Positions 1 to 11,186 of a stretch of 64,000 nucleotides of DNA are shown here, piece after piece. The stretch lies in NCBI GenBank assembly GCA_011634665.1, contig WAEK01000001.1:1689501-1753500 (forward strand), read 5' to 3'. This DNA is from Mortierella sp. BCC40632. Its lineage: Eukaryota; Mortierellomycota; Mortierellomycetes; Mortierellales; Mortierellaceae. Below the pieces are notes generated by a model that was not told the origin of the DNA, did no database searches, and saw nothing but the letters and a program-made list of their open reading frames with translations. Position 1 is the stretch's first letter, and each line of letters opens with the position of its first letter. Position numbers and translations under genes: made by a program.

Positions 1-587
1 CCCAAAGCTTGCCGGTCTCGCCTCTTTTTTCTTTTCCCACACTCGGCCGTCTCCGCACACTGTCACTTTCTCACGCATTCATACCTCTGTCCGGTCCCGG
101 AGATGGCCAATATCTCATCTGCGACATCCCTATCCCCACCGCCCGTAATGGCTGCACGCCCTTGCATGCTGTCCAGGCGGGTCGGGCTAGAAAGGGGAAA
201 GATCTGCAGACCAGACTAAAGACTTTTTGAAAAGAGGGAGGGCATGTGATCGGCTGTGGTTCGGCTTGGCCCTGTGGACAATGAGAGAAATCGCTTGATC
301 CCCGTCTTCCCCACCCGATACTTCCATTTTGGGTTGCCGTAATCAGCCTCTTCTCCGACCGAGCCCTTTCCTTGTCAGTCATTGCTTCTGTTCTCCACAC
401 ACACACAGACACACACACAGACAGACACATTGACAAACAGACACACAAACACATACACGTACAGATACACACACATTCACACACTCTCTCTCACCTTCCT
501 TCTCGCAAGAAACGTTTACCCGTCCTTCTCCTTTTCTCTATCTCGGATACTGACGCCTTGTTTTGGTCTACTTTTGTGCATGGATAG
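1..587. other. Upstream/intronic sequence of the carrier gene
   Basis: No coding exon could be assigned here. The first carrier exon recognised begins at 588 directly after a TGGATAG acceptor, so this stretch is at least partly intron. A CA-rich microsatellite lies at about 398-480. An ATG at 102 opens a short frame that lacks the expected Gly/Ala-rich first helix of the carrier, so it was not accepted as the first exon. Confidence 0.5.
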
Positions 588-2042
588 GCCAAGACAGCCA
601 TCGCTCCTCTTGACCGAGTCAAGATCCTGTTCCAGGCAAACAATCCCCAGTTTGAGAAATATGCAGGTACGCAGCACTCCCTAGTCTAGTGGAATTCTTC
701 TTTGTGGAGTCTTGTTGAGCAACGCTTTGTCGCTACTTCAATTACAGGAACTCCACTTTACCATTTCAGGTGGACTCTCTAGAACGCTGTGTTGTTCACT
801 TTTACGCAGGACCAACGAGGAACCAGCACTTTACACTGAACAGATATCCCAAAGCACAAAAGTCTTTTGTTTGTAGTAGAACTCGGATAATTTCCCCCCC
901 ATTCTCTAGTCTACTTTCACAAGCACTGACGCTAAATTCTCTTTTCTTCTTACAGGAACTTGGACTGGAGTGTTCAGAGCAGGACGAGATATTCATAAGA
1001 GCGGAGGCATCCGAGGTCTTTTCCAAGGAAATTCTGCTACCGTCCTCCGAATCTTTCCCTATGCTGCCATCAAGTTTATGGCCTATGAACAGTACCGCAG
1101 TGTATGGAGGGGAAAACGAATTGTTGTTGTTGTTAGAGGCAGGAAAGGACTCGTGGAGGAGTATCAGCTAACAAAGAATTGCCCCCTATATTGTTTTCTT
1201 GGTCACTCTTTTAGTTGCTGATGCCAACGAGAAGAGACGAGACACCTTACAAAAAGCTTGTTGCTGGCTCCTTAGCAGGTAATGAATTGGAATAGAAAGA
1301 CAAAAAGAGAGTGGGAATGACCAGAAACCTCGAAGCATCCACTAACCTAAACAAAACAAACAAACAAAAAAAAAATCGACCTCTAGGTGTTACATCGGTG
1401 CTTTTTACATACCCTCTCGACTTGATCCGAGTCCGTCTCGCCTACGAAACCACAGCTACACCATACAGCGCACTTGTTCACAAGATCTATAATGAGCCAG
1501 CGGGGCAGAGCCGGCCTCGCCACCTGAGCTGGCTACCCGAGTTCCGGATCGCCAACTTTTACCGAGGATTCTTTTGTTCTATCGCAGGCATGATCCCATA
1601 TGCAGGCGTTTCCTTCTTTACACATGATGTGATGCAAGAGTTTTGTCGAGAGTATATCCCCTGGACATTGAAACCAGTTTCGGGCAGTGGACCAGATGGA
1701 GGAGGTACACGACGAGGACGAGGTTTGCCAGACAAGAATGGTGATTATCCTCGACCTGAACTCAAGACAGTAGCTGAATTGGCCTGTGGAGGTATTGCCG
1801 GTGCAGTTGCTCAGACATGTTCGTATCCATTGGAGGTAGTTCGGAGGAAAATGCAGGTGGCAGGTGCATTGGATCCAAGATCGTTTGTGGGAATGAGGGA
1901 GATGGCGCGTCGATTGTATATAGCCAAGGGTTTCCGTGGCTTCTTTGTTGGATTGAGTATCGGATACCTCAAGGTGACGCCTATGATTGCGATTTCGTTT
2001 ACGGTGTATGAGAGGATGAAGACGTTGCTAGACATCAACTAA
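588..2042 (+). CDS. Mitochondrial carrier, CoA transporter (Leu5/SLC25A42 type), 5' partial
   Basis: Inner-membrane mitochondrial carrier, most like yeast Leu5 and animal SLC25A16/A42, which import coenzyme A into the matrix. Exons read at 588-666, 956-1101, 1215-1278 and 1387-2042, all phase-consistent, giving 314 residues. The three repeat signatures are visible: PLDRVK in exon 1, YPLDLIRVR at the start of the last exon, and YPLEVVRRK near 1830. [17 protein letters not shown] and the closing [15 protein letters not shown] are typical of this subfamily. The N-terminus with the first transmembrane stretch is not seen and must lie in an upstream exon, probably before the window. CoA as substrate is inferred from family likeness. 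Confidence 0.88.
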
Positions 2043-3129
2043 AGGAAGAGGAGGAGAAAGACAGGAGTAGGAAGGGGATGAAACCACTATATATTTTTTT
2101 TTGGGGGGGGAGGAGAAGAGAGGAGACCCCACAGCAATAACCAGTCGTAGAAATAGAGACTCTACCGTATACATCACTTCAATACACCTACCAAAGCATA
2201 GCTGACTGAGCAAATATCTGTAACAATGAACCTTTCTTTTTATCCGAGCGAAGATTGTATGTATGGATTTTAGTCTGGCTGATGAGATTGTTTGCCCAAA
2301 GTGAGCGCCATTGACTATTCGATTGTAAGGATTTCGGGCCGTTGAAGGTGATGACTCCGGTGTCAAGTAATACCGTCATTCACTATCAGCAGATGAAATG
2401 GCGAGAGAGAGAGGCGTATCAATCAGCTATGGTAGTAATGGCGGATATTCCTCATAGGGAGAGAGAGGCGGGTTCAAGATTTATAATCATAAGTTTACCT
2501 GGTCAATGGAGGCATGAGTTGAAATGGAGTATAAAGGATAAAGGATATGGATATCGGACAGGGGATTGAGCAAAGGGGGGATTAAGGGATCATGGAAAGG
2601 GGTGGTTGTTCTGGGGAGGGTACCCTCAAGGTTAAAGTGGCTTTAGTGGCGCACCTGTGTGCCAGGACTCCCACGCTGACCTGATTAGGAGACAGTGAAG
2701 AGTGCGGATATGAAAAAGAGAGAGAGAGAGAAAAAAGCCTTTATACTTTGAGGTACTGGGAATTCGGAGATATAGAGGAAGGGCGTTCGGGGAAGCAAGT
2801 GAGGACTAATAGTCATTTGAACACTAGGCAACTGAGAGCATGGATAGTTTTCACATGAAACAGTTACGACAAAGTATCAACTAGGCGATTTGTGTCCATT
2901 GTTCCTTGGCTAGCAGCCTACAGCACCTTCTATTTTTCTACACATACTCATCCTCCACTCCTACTTCCATTGTCAAACTACCTATTGACTGTAAACGGCC
3001 CCATCCTCTGTCTTAAATCCTACCCCGGTTTGCCATTAGCTCATGTACTCGTTTTGCTTTCCTAGCGTATCACTAGGCGCATCTATCCTTTTATTCATCC
3101 AAAATAGCTTGTCGACAGACTGCTTTTAT
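2043..3129. other. Intergenic region between convergent genes
   Basis: This lies between the stop of the carrier gene and the stop of the MBOAT gene on the other strand. It should hold both 3' UTRs. It contains short poly-T and poly-G runs near 2090-2110 and a short GA stretch near 2720. No coding exon is supported. Confidence 0.5.
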
Positions 3130-4530
3130 CTATTTGCCAAAAATACACCAGAGCAAACTCCTGGACCTCATACCCACCCACAACCCATGTTTGACATATG
3201 GGTTCATAAACAAGGGAAAGGTTGTTATATGGAGAGCATACATGGACACCACTCCAATAACCTTCAACAAAAGTCTGGTAGTCGCCCCTCCCTCAACAGA
3301 CATTCGTTCAATCCACTTTCCGATTGGAGTCTGACCCACCGCCTTGGTCAAGACCACGGCCGCACCATGGATTAAAAAGAAAACGAACTGGCCCCAGAAA
3401 GGCTCACTCATGGAAGAATAAATAATGTATCCATGCATGATCCCACTCAACGCAAACACAGACATGACGGGTAGGATCTGTCGAGCAGCGTTCGAGACGG
3501 TACTACCGACCACGTCGGGTCGAAGGTATTGTTTACAGAGTCGTTGCATCGGCAAGAATCCAAGGTCGACCCAGACATATCGAAAAAGAGTATGCCAATT
3601 GTTCCAAAACTCGACTGGCGTTGTAGCCAAGAAGGGCACATGGTTGTCTAGGACAGACCAATCCGAGGTGTCAAGAGTGTTGCCCGTGTACCAGGACCAA
3701 GCCATGGCTGCCACGTAGTACTGCTGAAGAATATTGACGATCATAATTACGGCCACACAGGCTGCAAAGGCCCAGAACATGAATGCGTTCATCTGATCCA
3801 CATCTTCTGGAGTGTAGAACGAAGCCAGAAAAATGAGAATTTCCAGAATACTGTCGTAAATAAGCATCTTGGGAAGAAGGTCTCGCCATCCGAGTTGCCT
3901 CGAGTTGGAGGGTCGTGAGCTTGGTAGGATTGAGGAATAGTTCCGGAGTGGTGACAACATCTCGGACCGAAACCGAGATGAAGTCCATGTCAAGGGTTCA
4001 AATTGATCGGGCATGGGTTTATGGGATAGAGCTCCAGTCATGGCCTGGGGTGAAGAAGGTTGTTTCTCTTGTCCAATGGTGTCTTTTTGGTCTTGCTTCT
4101 GGTCAAGGTCCTTCTTGGATCTTGCCACAGAATCGGCAGAGGCCTCTGCCATTAGGATCCGAAGATAGTAGCGACTAGGGATTCCTGTCCATGGTTGGAC
4201 ATAATAAATGTCGACGAGGCGTGTCAAACAAGCTGCAGAGGCGACGGACAGACAAAGGTGGAGCACCTTTATGGAACAAGTAAACAGCAAAGGGTGAAAG
4301 AAGAGGTAGAGAAGGAATGGAGTAGCCAAGACCTGTTTTGCGCCTGTTGTCTTTGGAAAAGGCGAAACGAGGAGTGCGTAGGGCACGATCAGGGCCGGAA
4401 AGTAGATGGCAGCAAAAGTGAGATTGGGGATGAGTTGGGGTGGAGCGAAGAGGCGGTCCGGAGAAGGAGTGGTCAAAGAGACAAAGAAGGGGAAATGGTT
4501 CCGGGACCAGGCGGGATCTAGTATGTTCAT
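3130..4530 (-). CDS. MBOAT / wax-synthase-domain O-acyltransferase, intronless
   Basis: Multi-spanning membrane protein of 466 residues in one uninterrupted frame. The start chosen is the ATG at 4530 (MNILDPAW); the frame stays open for 63 more codons upstream, but those include an Asn-Lys run and are taken as 5' UTR. The N-terminal half is strongly hydrophobic with several membrane segments. The C-terminal half carries FWNNWHTLFRYVWVDLGF and then SGIMHGYII, the latter holding the likely catalytic His (about residue 366), as in fungal wax-synthase/acyltransferase-like MBOAT proteins. It probably transfers an acyl group to an alcohol or sterol in the ER. The substrate cannot be told from the sequence; sterol or secondary-metabolite acylation are both possible. 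Confidence 0.8.
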   Translation of the reverse strand: MNILDPAWSRNHFPFFVSLTTPSPDRLFAPPQLIPNLTFAAIYFPALIVPYALLVSPFPKTTGAKQVLATPFLLYLFFHPLLFTCSIKVLHLCLSVASAACLTRLVDIYYVQPWTGIPSRYYLRILMAEASADSVARSKKDLDQKQDQKDTIGQEKQPSSPQAMTGALSHKPMPDQFEPLTWTSSRFRSEMLSPLRNYSSILPSSRPSNSRQLGWRDLLPKMLIYDSILEILIFLASFYTPEDVDQMNAFMFWAFAACVAVIMIVNILQQYYVAAMAWSWYTGNTLDTSDWSVLDNHVPFLATTPVEFWNNWHTLFRYVWVDLGFLPMQRLCKQYLRPDVVGSTVSNAARQILPVMSVFALSGIMHGYIIYSSMSEPFWGQFVFFLIHGAAVVLTKAVGQTPIGKWIERMSVEGGATTRLLLKVIGVVSMYALHITTFPLFMNPYVKHGLWVGMRSRSLLWCIFGK

Positions 4531-4986
4531 CTTTTTTCTTTTCTTGCTCTCGCTCTTGTTCTTGTTCTTGTTCTTGTTCTTGTGGCTAGAGGGCCTGAAG
4601 CTTCTTCGGTAGGGATCGGGCGGATGCTGGAAACAGGTTTGTTGGGATGGAAGTGGGGATACGAGACGCGACTGAAGCTTAACCGCTATAAGAAACAAAC
4701 CCCAGCGCTCAGACTCCAAACAAAAACCTTGCGGGGAAGAGTACTTTTCTTTCTTGGGGATAAGAAAAAAAGAGAAAAAGAAAACAAAAAAACAATGAAG
4801 AATCGATCAAGAGATGAGAGATGAAAGATGAAAGATGAGATGAGATGAGATGATGACAGGGAGTGGATGACGGCGATGATATGGTAAAGGTTGCTCCGTC
4901 CCTTACCCCATTTCTCTCCAGCCACACAGAGAAGGGACAGAGAAAGAGAGGGCACGCCTCTCTCCTCTCTCTCCCTTCTCGCTCTC

Positions 4987-5021
<35 letters not shown>

Positions 5022-5873
5022 ATTCTCCCTCTCCATCGATTAGTAAGGTGCTATGTCGCTATAAAAAAAATAAAAAAAAAATAAAAAAATAAAAAAGAGA
5101 GACCCATGGCTAGATGTACATGTGCTAAACAAAGCCTCTAGATGTATCTCCTCCACTCGTTCGAGCTTCTAGGCCCAGGGCGCCCCTCCATTGGGGTCTC
5201 TTACCAGGTCACAAGTAGAAAAGATGTGTCTTTACAAACAATCACAACGTACTAAAAGGCAGAAGTTCTCCAAGACTGAGCCCAAAGACTGCTCAAAACC
5301 TCCACTACTACGTAGAAAGTGGATCCTAGATTTAAGATCACGAAAAGCAACTATTTCCAAACATGCATGTGGACCAGGGTGTTCGTGTTGAATTCCCTCT
5401 TATAGGGCCTGTGTTATGGCTCCCCCTTCCTCCGACGAGGGGAAATGGGTAAACTCCAGGCGGAGAAAACCCGAGGAATGACGAGCGTTGGTCGGCAAAA
5501 CTATCATGCACTCGTAGAACATGGGATGAGGCCAATCCGTGGGTCGGTCACAAAAAAAAAAAAGGCCCTGACATCTGCCTGTTTATTCCCCTTCGGGACA
5601 TGCCATTCATTCTAAATACACCACCGTTGTCAACATGAAGAAATGGATTTGTCTATTTTATTTGCTTTAGCCTGTAGCGGGATCGGTAGGTCAACATGCG
5701 ACAAAGGGCGGGAGCACAGGGTTCACTGACTTTTCTCTCTCTCTTCTCTCTCTCTCTTTTTTATTTTTAATATTCGGATGACCCCGTATTGGCTTCCTCT
5801 CTGTTAGATCAACAAGCTACGACATGCTCGAAGACAGATATATAAAAGAGACCATTCCAAAGGGCTCAAGGCG

Positions 5874-5929
<56 letters not shown>

Positions 5930-6228
5930 AGGAAACAACCAAACAGACATCTCTCCTTTCCACCGTGATCACTCTTGTCTTTCAGACTTGTGGACTGACT
6001 CTACTCCGACTCTCATGTTCTTCATTCTTGTAAGCTCAGAGAGAGAGAAAAAAAAGTCCCACTTTCCGAGCCTAGATGTCTTTGGATTGTTCTGGTCCTC
6101 GTATTGTTCCTCCAGGTTCTGCCAAGACCCAAAACAACCATTTTTTTTTTTTTAATCCAGTCTTGAATTGTGGTCAGCTGCTAATCTATCATACGAGTCT
6201 CAACAAGATGGCACTGACATACTTTGTC

Positions 6229-6265
<37 letters not shown>

Positions 6266-6998
6266 GAGAGGAGAGCAGGTCTAGGATGAATAAAAGTCAA
6301 GAAGATCATCCTCTGTTGGTTTCATCTCCTCTTCCTCCTAATCCTGTGTCCAGTTCATAACTCGGACTCTGGGGGGGGGGGAGGAAGTCTTTAGCTCACA
6401 GACATTTTCTCAGGGTATAGGGGAGAGGGAGAGGGATGGAAAGTGTGTGTATGTGTGAGTTGGCTGAAGTTTTGTAAAGTACCTAGAAAATCCAATGTAA
6501 CCGATTCAACACCGTTGTCATTCTGGCACAGGGGAGAGGGGGGGAGAGGGAGCTTTTTGTTTTGTTTTGCTTTGCTTTGCTATTCTTTTTTTCTATCTTC
6601 ATCTATGAGGTCAATGAGAGGAGGAGTGGGATCCCAGAGATAACCAGAGATAAAGGCAATGCATGTAATTGACCCCTATTTTACGCGTCTATTCCAGGGG
6701 GGAGGGAGGGAGGAACAAGCTACTCTTTTTTTTTATTATTATTATTCTCGACAAGTTCATTGAAACAGAAGATTAAACGTGGGCTGAAGCTTTTCTCAAG
6801 AATCATACGACGGATTATGAACCGTGGGTAAAGGCAAGAAAGGGGATACGGGAAGAAAGGGAGGGGGGAGGGGGATTACGCCGTCTGTTTAGGCTGTAGT
6901 CTCCTTTCTCTCTTTCCTTGTGATAACTGTGCAAATCCCAGCGTCAATTGAACATTCCACAGATCCACTGGGCTGCCATGAGGAGAAAGAAAAAGAAG

Positions 6999-7035
<37 letters not shown>

Positions 7036-8789
7036 AGATGGAACCCTCGTGGCACTTTTTTTTTTGTGACGACAACGAGTGTACTGCGCTGCGGAAGAAA
7101 AGAGAAGAGAAGGGCAAAAGTGAGGGTCGGATCCTCGTTCAGTCCTGTTTGTGGGCAGGAAATACGCAGCAAACCAATCTTTTCCTTTTTTGAAGGAAGC
7201 GAGGAGGAAAAAAAAAACGCTTGGATCAAATGGAGAGAAAGAGAAAGGGAAAAAAAGGGCTCAGAAGTGAGTGTGTAAATGATGTCGATGATGCTGGCTC
7301 ATGCATGCAAGTCCGAGAAAACATCGATATACCTCTCCCCCCAAAAAACCTCCCTGTCCTTTCTCTTTGTCGTACTATCGTGCTGGGCGTTAGCCCAATG
7401 TGAATGGAAATGAACACGGGCTGTAAAGGTGAAGGTACAGTTCAGAGCAACTGAAGCAACATCATCATCGAAGTTCTATGGAGAAGCAAGCACAAAGAGG
7501 GGTGAGCGTGCTCCAGAGTGGTTCCCTCCCTTACTTGGCATAGTGAGGATTGTGCTAGAGGAGTTGTCAGTTGAGTCTGTGTCCTGTACTACCGTCCACT
7601 GTTTTTTTCTTTCTTTCTTCTGTTGACATGAACCGTGACGGACCCAAGTGGATATGTATTGTTGTGTCCACAAGCTCTTTGGGCGTTGAAGAGAGTAGAT
7701 GGGAATGTTGGGAAGGAGACCCATGATTAAAAAAGACGTTGCGGAATGGATCAATTGGAGTCATCCCACAACATGGAGCGCCTTCGGGATAATGTTGCGA
7801 AAAGCAAGGGTCGACTCTACTCTTTCAGTCTAGAATTCATATATATGGGCCTATGTGTAATAAAAGATCGGCGCTCAATTGCCCATTCCTTCGTCTTTTT
7901 AGATGAACTGGAGGTTAGGACAAGACAAATCTCGGTTCTTTTCTTCCCCGGGGCGATCCTGTTCGTAGAGGCCTTTTTTTTTTTTTTTTGGTCTCGAAAC
8001 GCACGCGATTTTTTCTGCTGAATATAGAACCCTCGGCAACGCATTGAAGCGGGGTGATGAAGGGGACCAGAGCGGAGGTGATCGCGTCAAAGTTTCAAGT
8101 TTTTCCCCTACCCGGAGAACCGTCACCCACTCATTTACTCACGAAAAAGAGTGAGAGACAGACAGAGTCAGCCATTGAGCCGAAGGAAGAAAGGGTTAAG
8201 AGAAAAGAGGAAGGAGAGGAGGGAGGGAAAGGTCTATAAGACGCATGGACACACACACATGAGATGACTCGGACAGAAGCGAGACACAGCATTCGCACTC
8301 GGGCGCTTGTGGATCTCTGCCTGTCTTGACACTCACCCTGATTCCCCAGTCCCAGTCATCTGCAGAGCATTAAAAAAAATGGCCTTTCTAGGCAGCGAAC
8401 CGTGAATGACCAAAAGCAGAGGTCAATCCCGTTTGTTCACAGACAGATACACCCGCCCATACACACACACACATTAATCATGGGCATGTGGGACTATTCG
8501 CTCGCTCATTCCTGTTTGTTTTCGTTTCTCAGTCAGCCAATAGCTCCGTTGTCCCCTTGGATTTGTCAGTCCCTAATGTGGTGTGTTCGGGGTCTGCGGA
8601 AAAGCGCGGCGGAGAGGAAAGGAGACATTTTGCAAAGCCAACAGAACAGTCAGCGGCGGATTTGCATTCGAAAAAAAAAAAAAAACGTCATGTTGTAACG
8701 GACGATTCACTCACTCTCTCAATCACTCTTTTGTTCTCTCCTTTTCTCTTCACTCTTTCCTTTATCTTTTTTCTTCTCTTTTCTCGTAG
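4531..8789. other. Repeat-rich region, no complete gene recognised
   Basis: About 4.3 kb without a supportable multi-exon gene. It holds CT stretches near 4970-5030, A-rich runs near 5060-5095, an A-run joined to GA repeats at 5876-5930, GA repeats near 6232-6275 and 7003-7035, G-runs near 6370 and 6700, and poly-T at 7975-7990. The part next to 4531 should hold the promoter of the MBOAT gene. Frames of 60-110 codons here are mostly low-complexity Ser/Leu/Arg/Glu encoded by repeats. A small or fast-evolving gene, or a non-coding RNA, cannot be excluded. Confidence 0.45.
5876..5930. repeat. Poly-A run followed by GA dinucleotide repeat
   Basis: An unbroken run of roughly 29 A is followed at once by a GA dinucleotide tract. 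There is no coding context. The A-run raised the possibility of a retroposed tail, but no retroposed body or target-site duplication was recognised beside it. Confidence 0.8.
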
Positions 8790-8890
8790 CTATTCGTCAA
8801 TGGATGACTAAAGAGAATCGAGCTCTCAATCGCGCAGTAGTCCAACCTAAAGCTGACCAGGCCATTGTTCGCTTCCAAGCAAAGCAGTAG
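8790..8890 (+). CDS. Candidate terminal exon of an unrecognised small protein
   Basis: After a pyrimidine-rich stretch ending TTCTCGTAG, a frame of 33 codons begins in phase 1 and runs to TAG at 8888. It ends in a helical, charged sequence including WMTKENRALNRAVV and KADQAIVRFQAK. It uses varied codons rather than repeats and looks like real protein in a region otherwise filled with simple sequence. I do not recognise the family. No upstream exon that joins in the right phase was found; a start at 8380 (MAFLGSEP) with a GTGAAT donor gives the wrong phase. It may be a short mitochondrial or ribosomal protein exon, or chance. Confidence 0.35.
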
Positions 8891-9727
8891 CAGCAGCAGC
8901 AGGAGGGGACATGCTTAACCCAATGGTCTAATCATCGTCGTCTTGACTTGAAAGGGTTAGGGCAAAGAGGAGCCCTCTGTGTCAGCAAAATGGATCAGGG
9001 TCCTCTGAGTGGACTTTTTCCTCTCTCTCTCTCTCTTCCCTCCAGCAGAGACAACGCCACGAGATGGATATTGAGAGGGTGTGATCAGACCCAGAGAGGG
9101 TAGCAAACGATGCGACATTTTTATTGTTGTGTCCGGATGTGAGAGAGATGGAATGGACGGCAAAAAAAAACTATGCTAGGATAGAATAGGAACCTCCTAT
9201 TGAATGGCTAAATAATGGGCGCTGACGCTGCGTTTGAAAATGTGGTATGGGAGAGGCCCATGCCGGATGTTCGTACCGGGTGTTCATATACCCCGGGACG
9301 AGCGCACGCGGGGTGAAAGAGAGAGAAAGAAAAAGGTAGTGGAGCGAGTGGCCTGACTGATAGGAAAAGATCGTCCGACAGATCCGTCCGGGTGAGACGG
9401 AGCCATGTGCGGTCCCCAATTGCAGTTCGCAAGTCATCAGACAATTGTTGAAGTGGGTTGCATCGCATGAGCTCTCGGGACAATAGGCTGGGCTAAGGAG
9501 ATGAATAAAGTAGGGTATGGTACGATGAGTGTGTATTTGTTGTGTGGATGAGTGGTTGTGCCGAGAAGCAATGCCGAGAGTGGACGGTTCTCGTGGAGAG
9601 AGAGTAAGAGTAAGAGCGAGAGTGAGAGTGAGAGCGGTAGAATGTGTGAGTGTGAGGGAGAGCCAGAGCGAGAGAGAGGCGGATGGGCGGCGAGCGATGA
9701 GGTGACCAGACAAGGCAACGATAGATT

Positions 9728-9787
<60 letters not shown>

Positions 9788-9870
9788 TCAAACCGCGCAG
9801 CGCCCGCAGAGTGGACAAGTGGGCCAGACAGGCCTCTGCGACCTCTGTCTAAGAAAGCTTGGCCATCTCC
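8891..9870. other. ERG6 upstream region with GA repeats
   Basis: No gene supported. There is a CAG-like run near 8888-8902 just after the orphan exon, a CT tract near 9018-9036, a degenerate GA region at about 9597-9680 and a long GA tract at 9735-9788. Long frames on either strand here (up to 215 codons) arise from these repeats and were discarded. The right part should contain the ERG6 promoter. Confidence 0.5.
9735..9788. repeat. GA dinucleotide microsatellite
   Basis: Nearly perfect GA repeats over about 54 bp, interrupted by one GG. It lies about 85 bp upstream of the TATA-like box of ERG6. Confidence 0.85.
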
Positions 9871-9877
9871 TATAAAA
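9871..9877 (+). promoter_or_regulatory. TATA-like box of ERG6
   Basis: TATAAAA sits about 250 bp before the ERG6 ATG. It is followed 30-45 bp later by a pyrimidine-rich CT tract (about 9908-9950), a common start-site context in fungi. Assignment rests on sequence and position only. Confidence 0.5.
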
Positions 9878-10121
9878 ACCAGCAGATATCAGTCCACTCG
9901 CGACGCTTTCTCTCTCTCTCTCTTTCTCTTTCTCTTCTCTCTCACTCTTTAACCATCTCATCTTGTCAACTCCTCTTTCTTTCTCTCCTCTCTTTCTCTT
10001 TCCAATTTTTCCCTAATCTCTCGAACGCACTCTCTTTCTCGTTGCTGATTCGCTCCCGACGCCACCAAAACACAAGACACACAATTCAGCCCGAATACTT
10101 TTTTTGATTGCTCAAATAACC

Positions 10122-11153
10122 ATGGCCCCCGCAAGAACATCAACAGCCTTGATCTCCAAGCGCAACCAGGAGGACTTGCTTCTCTCAAAGACCCTGCACG
10201 GTAGCACCTGGGAGGCTGAGCGTCACCAGGCCTCATTCCTCGCCAAGCTCCACAACAAGGACAAGGAATTCCAACCTGCCGTCGTCGACAATTATCTAAA
10301 GAACTGGAAGGCAGAAAAGCCCGAGAACGAGACTGTGGAAGAGAAATCTGAACGTCAAAACTCTTACAAGTCTGTTGCCAATGCCTTTTATGACCTCGCT
10401 ACCGATTTCTACGAGGTAAGACTTAAAAAAAGGCAAAGACAAAGACAAAGACAAAAGGCAATGTGAGAAAAGGACATGTCCATGGCAAAGCTCCAGGATA
10501 AGGGAAAGAGCCTGTGAGCGAGGAAAAGGATGGGCAGAGTTAGAAGAAAAAAGAGAGAGGTCTGGGGGCCCAGCGCACAGACACATTTTTGTATCATCCG
10601 ATATCTGGATTGTTGCAGAGTGATTCTGCTAAGCAAAGGCGCTTCTTTTCTGGAAAACTTTTTTTTTTATCCGGTGCACAAAGGCGTCGGCTTGGATCAA
10701 ACAGAAAGCATGACCACCAAGTGTTTCTTTTTTATTTTCTTTGCACCGACGATAATCGAATGGCGATAAACGAACGGCGGTGCGTTACTTTGCCCGAGGA
10801 GATCGTTGCACACACCAATACGCCATCCAGTCGACGCTGCAATTTTTTTTTTTTGTTCCATTTTTTTCCCACCGTCAAGGAGGGTTAGACTACGATAGTA
10901 GACTACCCGCGCAGTCGCCTGTCGATATCTTTGGGCGAACCCTGGCGCGTCATTAGGAAGCAAATGACGCGGAGAATATGTTTGGGGAGAGAGAAAAAAA
11001 GGAAGAGGGGTGGGGTGGGGAGATGAGAGATGCAAGTGAGCCAAGGGTTAAAGACATGGAGGAAGATACTGCGGATTCCCAACCTTGTATTTCTCTGTCG
11101 CGAATACTGTTTTTCCTCCCTTTTTGTCCTTTCTCTCCCTGCGCTCTTTTCTG

Positions 11154-11186
<33 letters not shown>

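Noticed and set aside
102..227. ATG at 102 as first exon of the mitochondrial carrier
   Set aside because: The frame lacks the conserved Gly/Ala-rich first helix expected directly before [10 protein letters not shown], and no donor gives it.
5876..5930. A-run as the tail of a retroposed element
   Set aside because: No element body or flanking target-site duplication was recognised; it merges directly into GA repeats like other simple tracts here.
8380..8404. ATG (MAFLGSEP) with a GTGAAT donor as first exon of the orphan exon at 8790
   Set aside because: The junction phase does not match; joining gives a stop after a few codons.
9171..9818. 215-codon frame on the minus strand
   Set aside because: Most of its length comes from GA repeats read as Ser/Leu; composition is not protein-like outside them.
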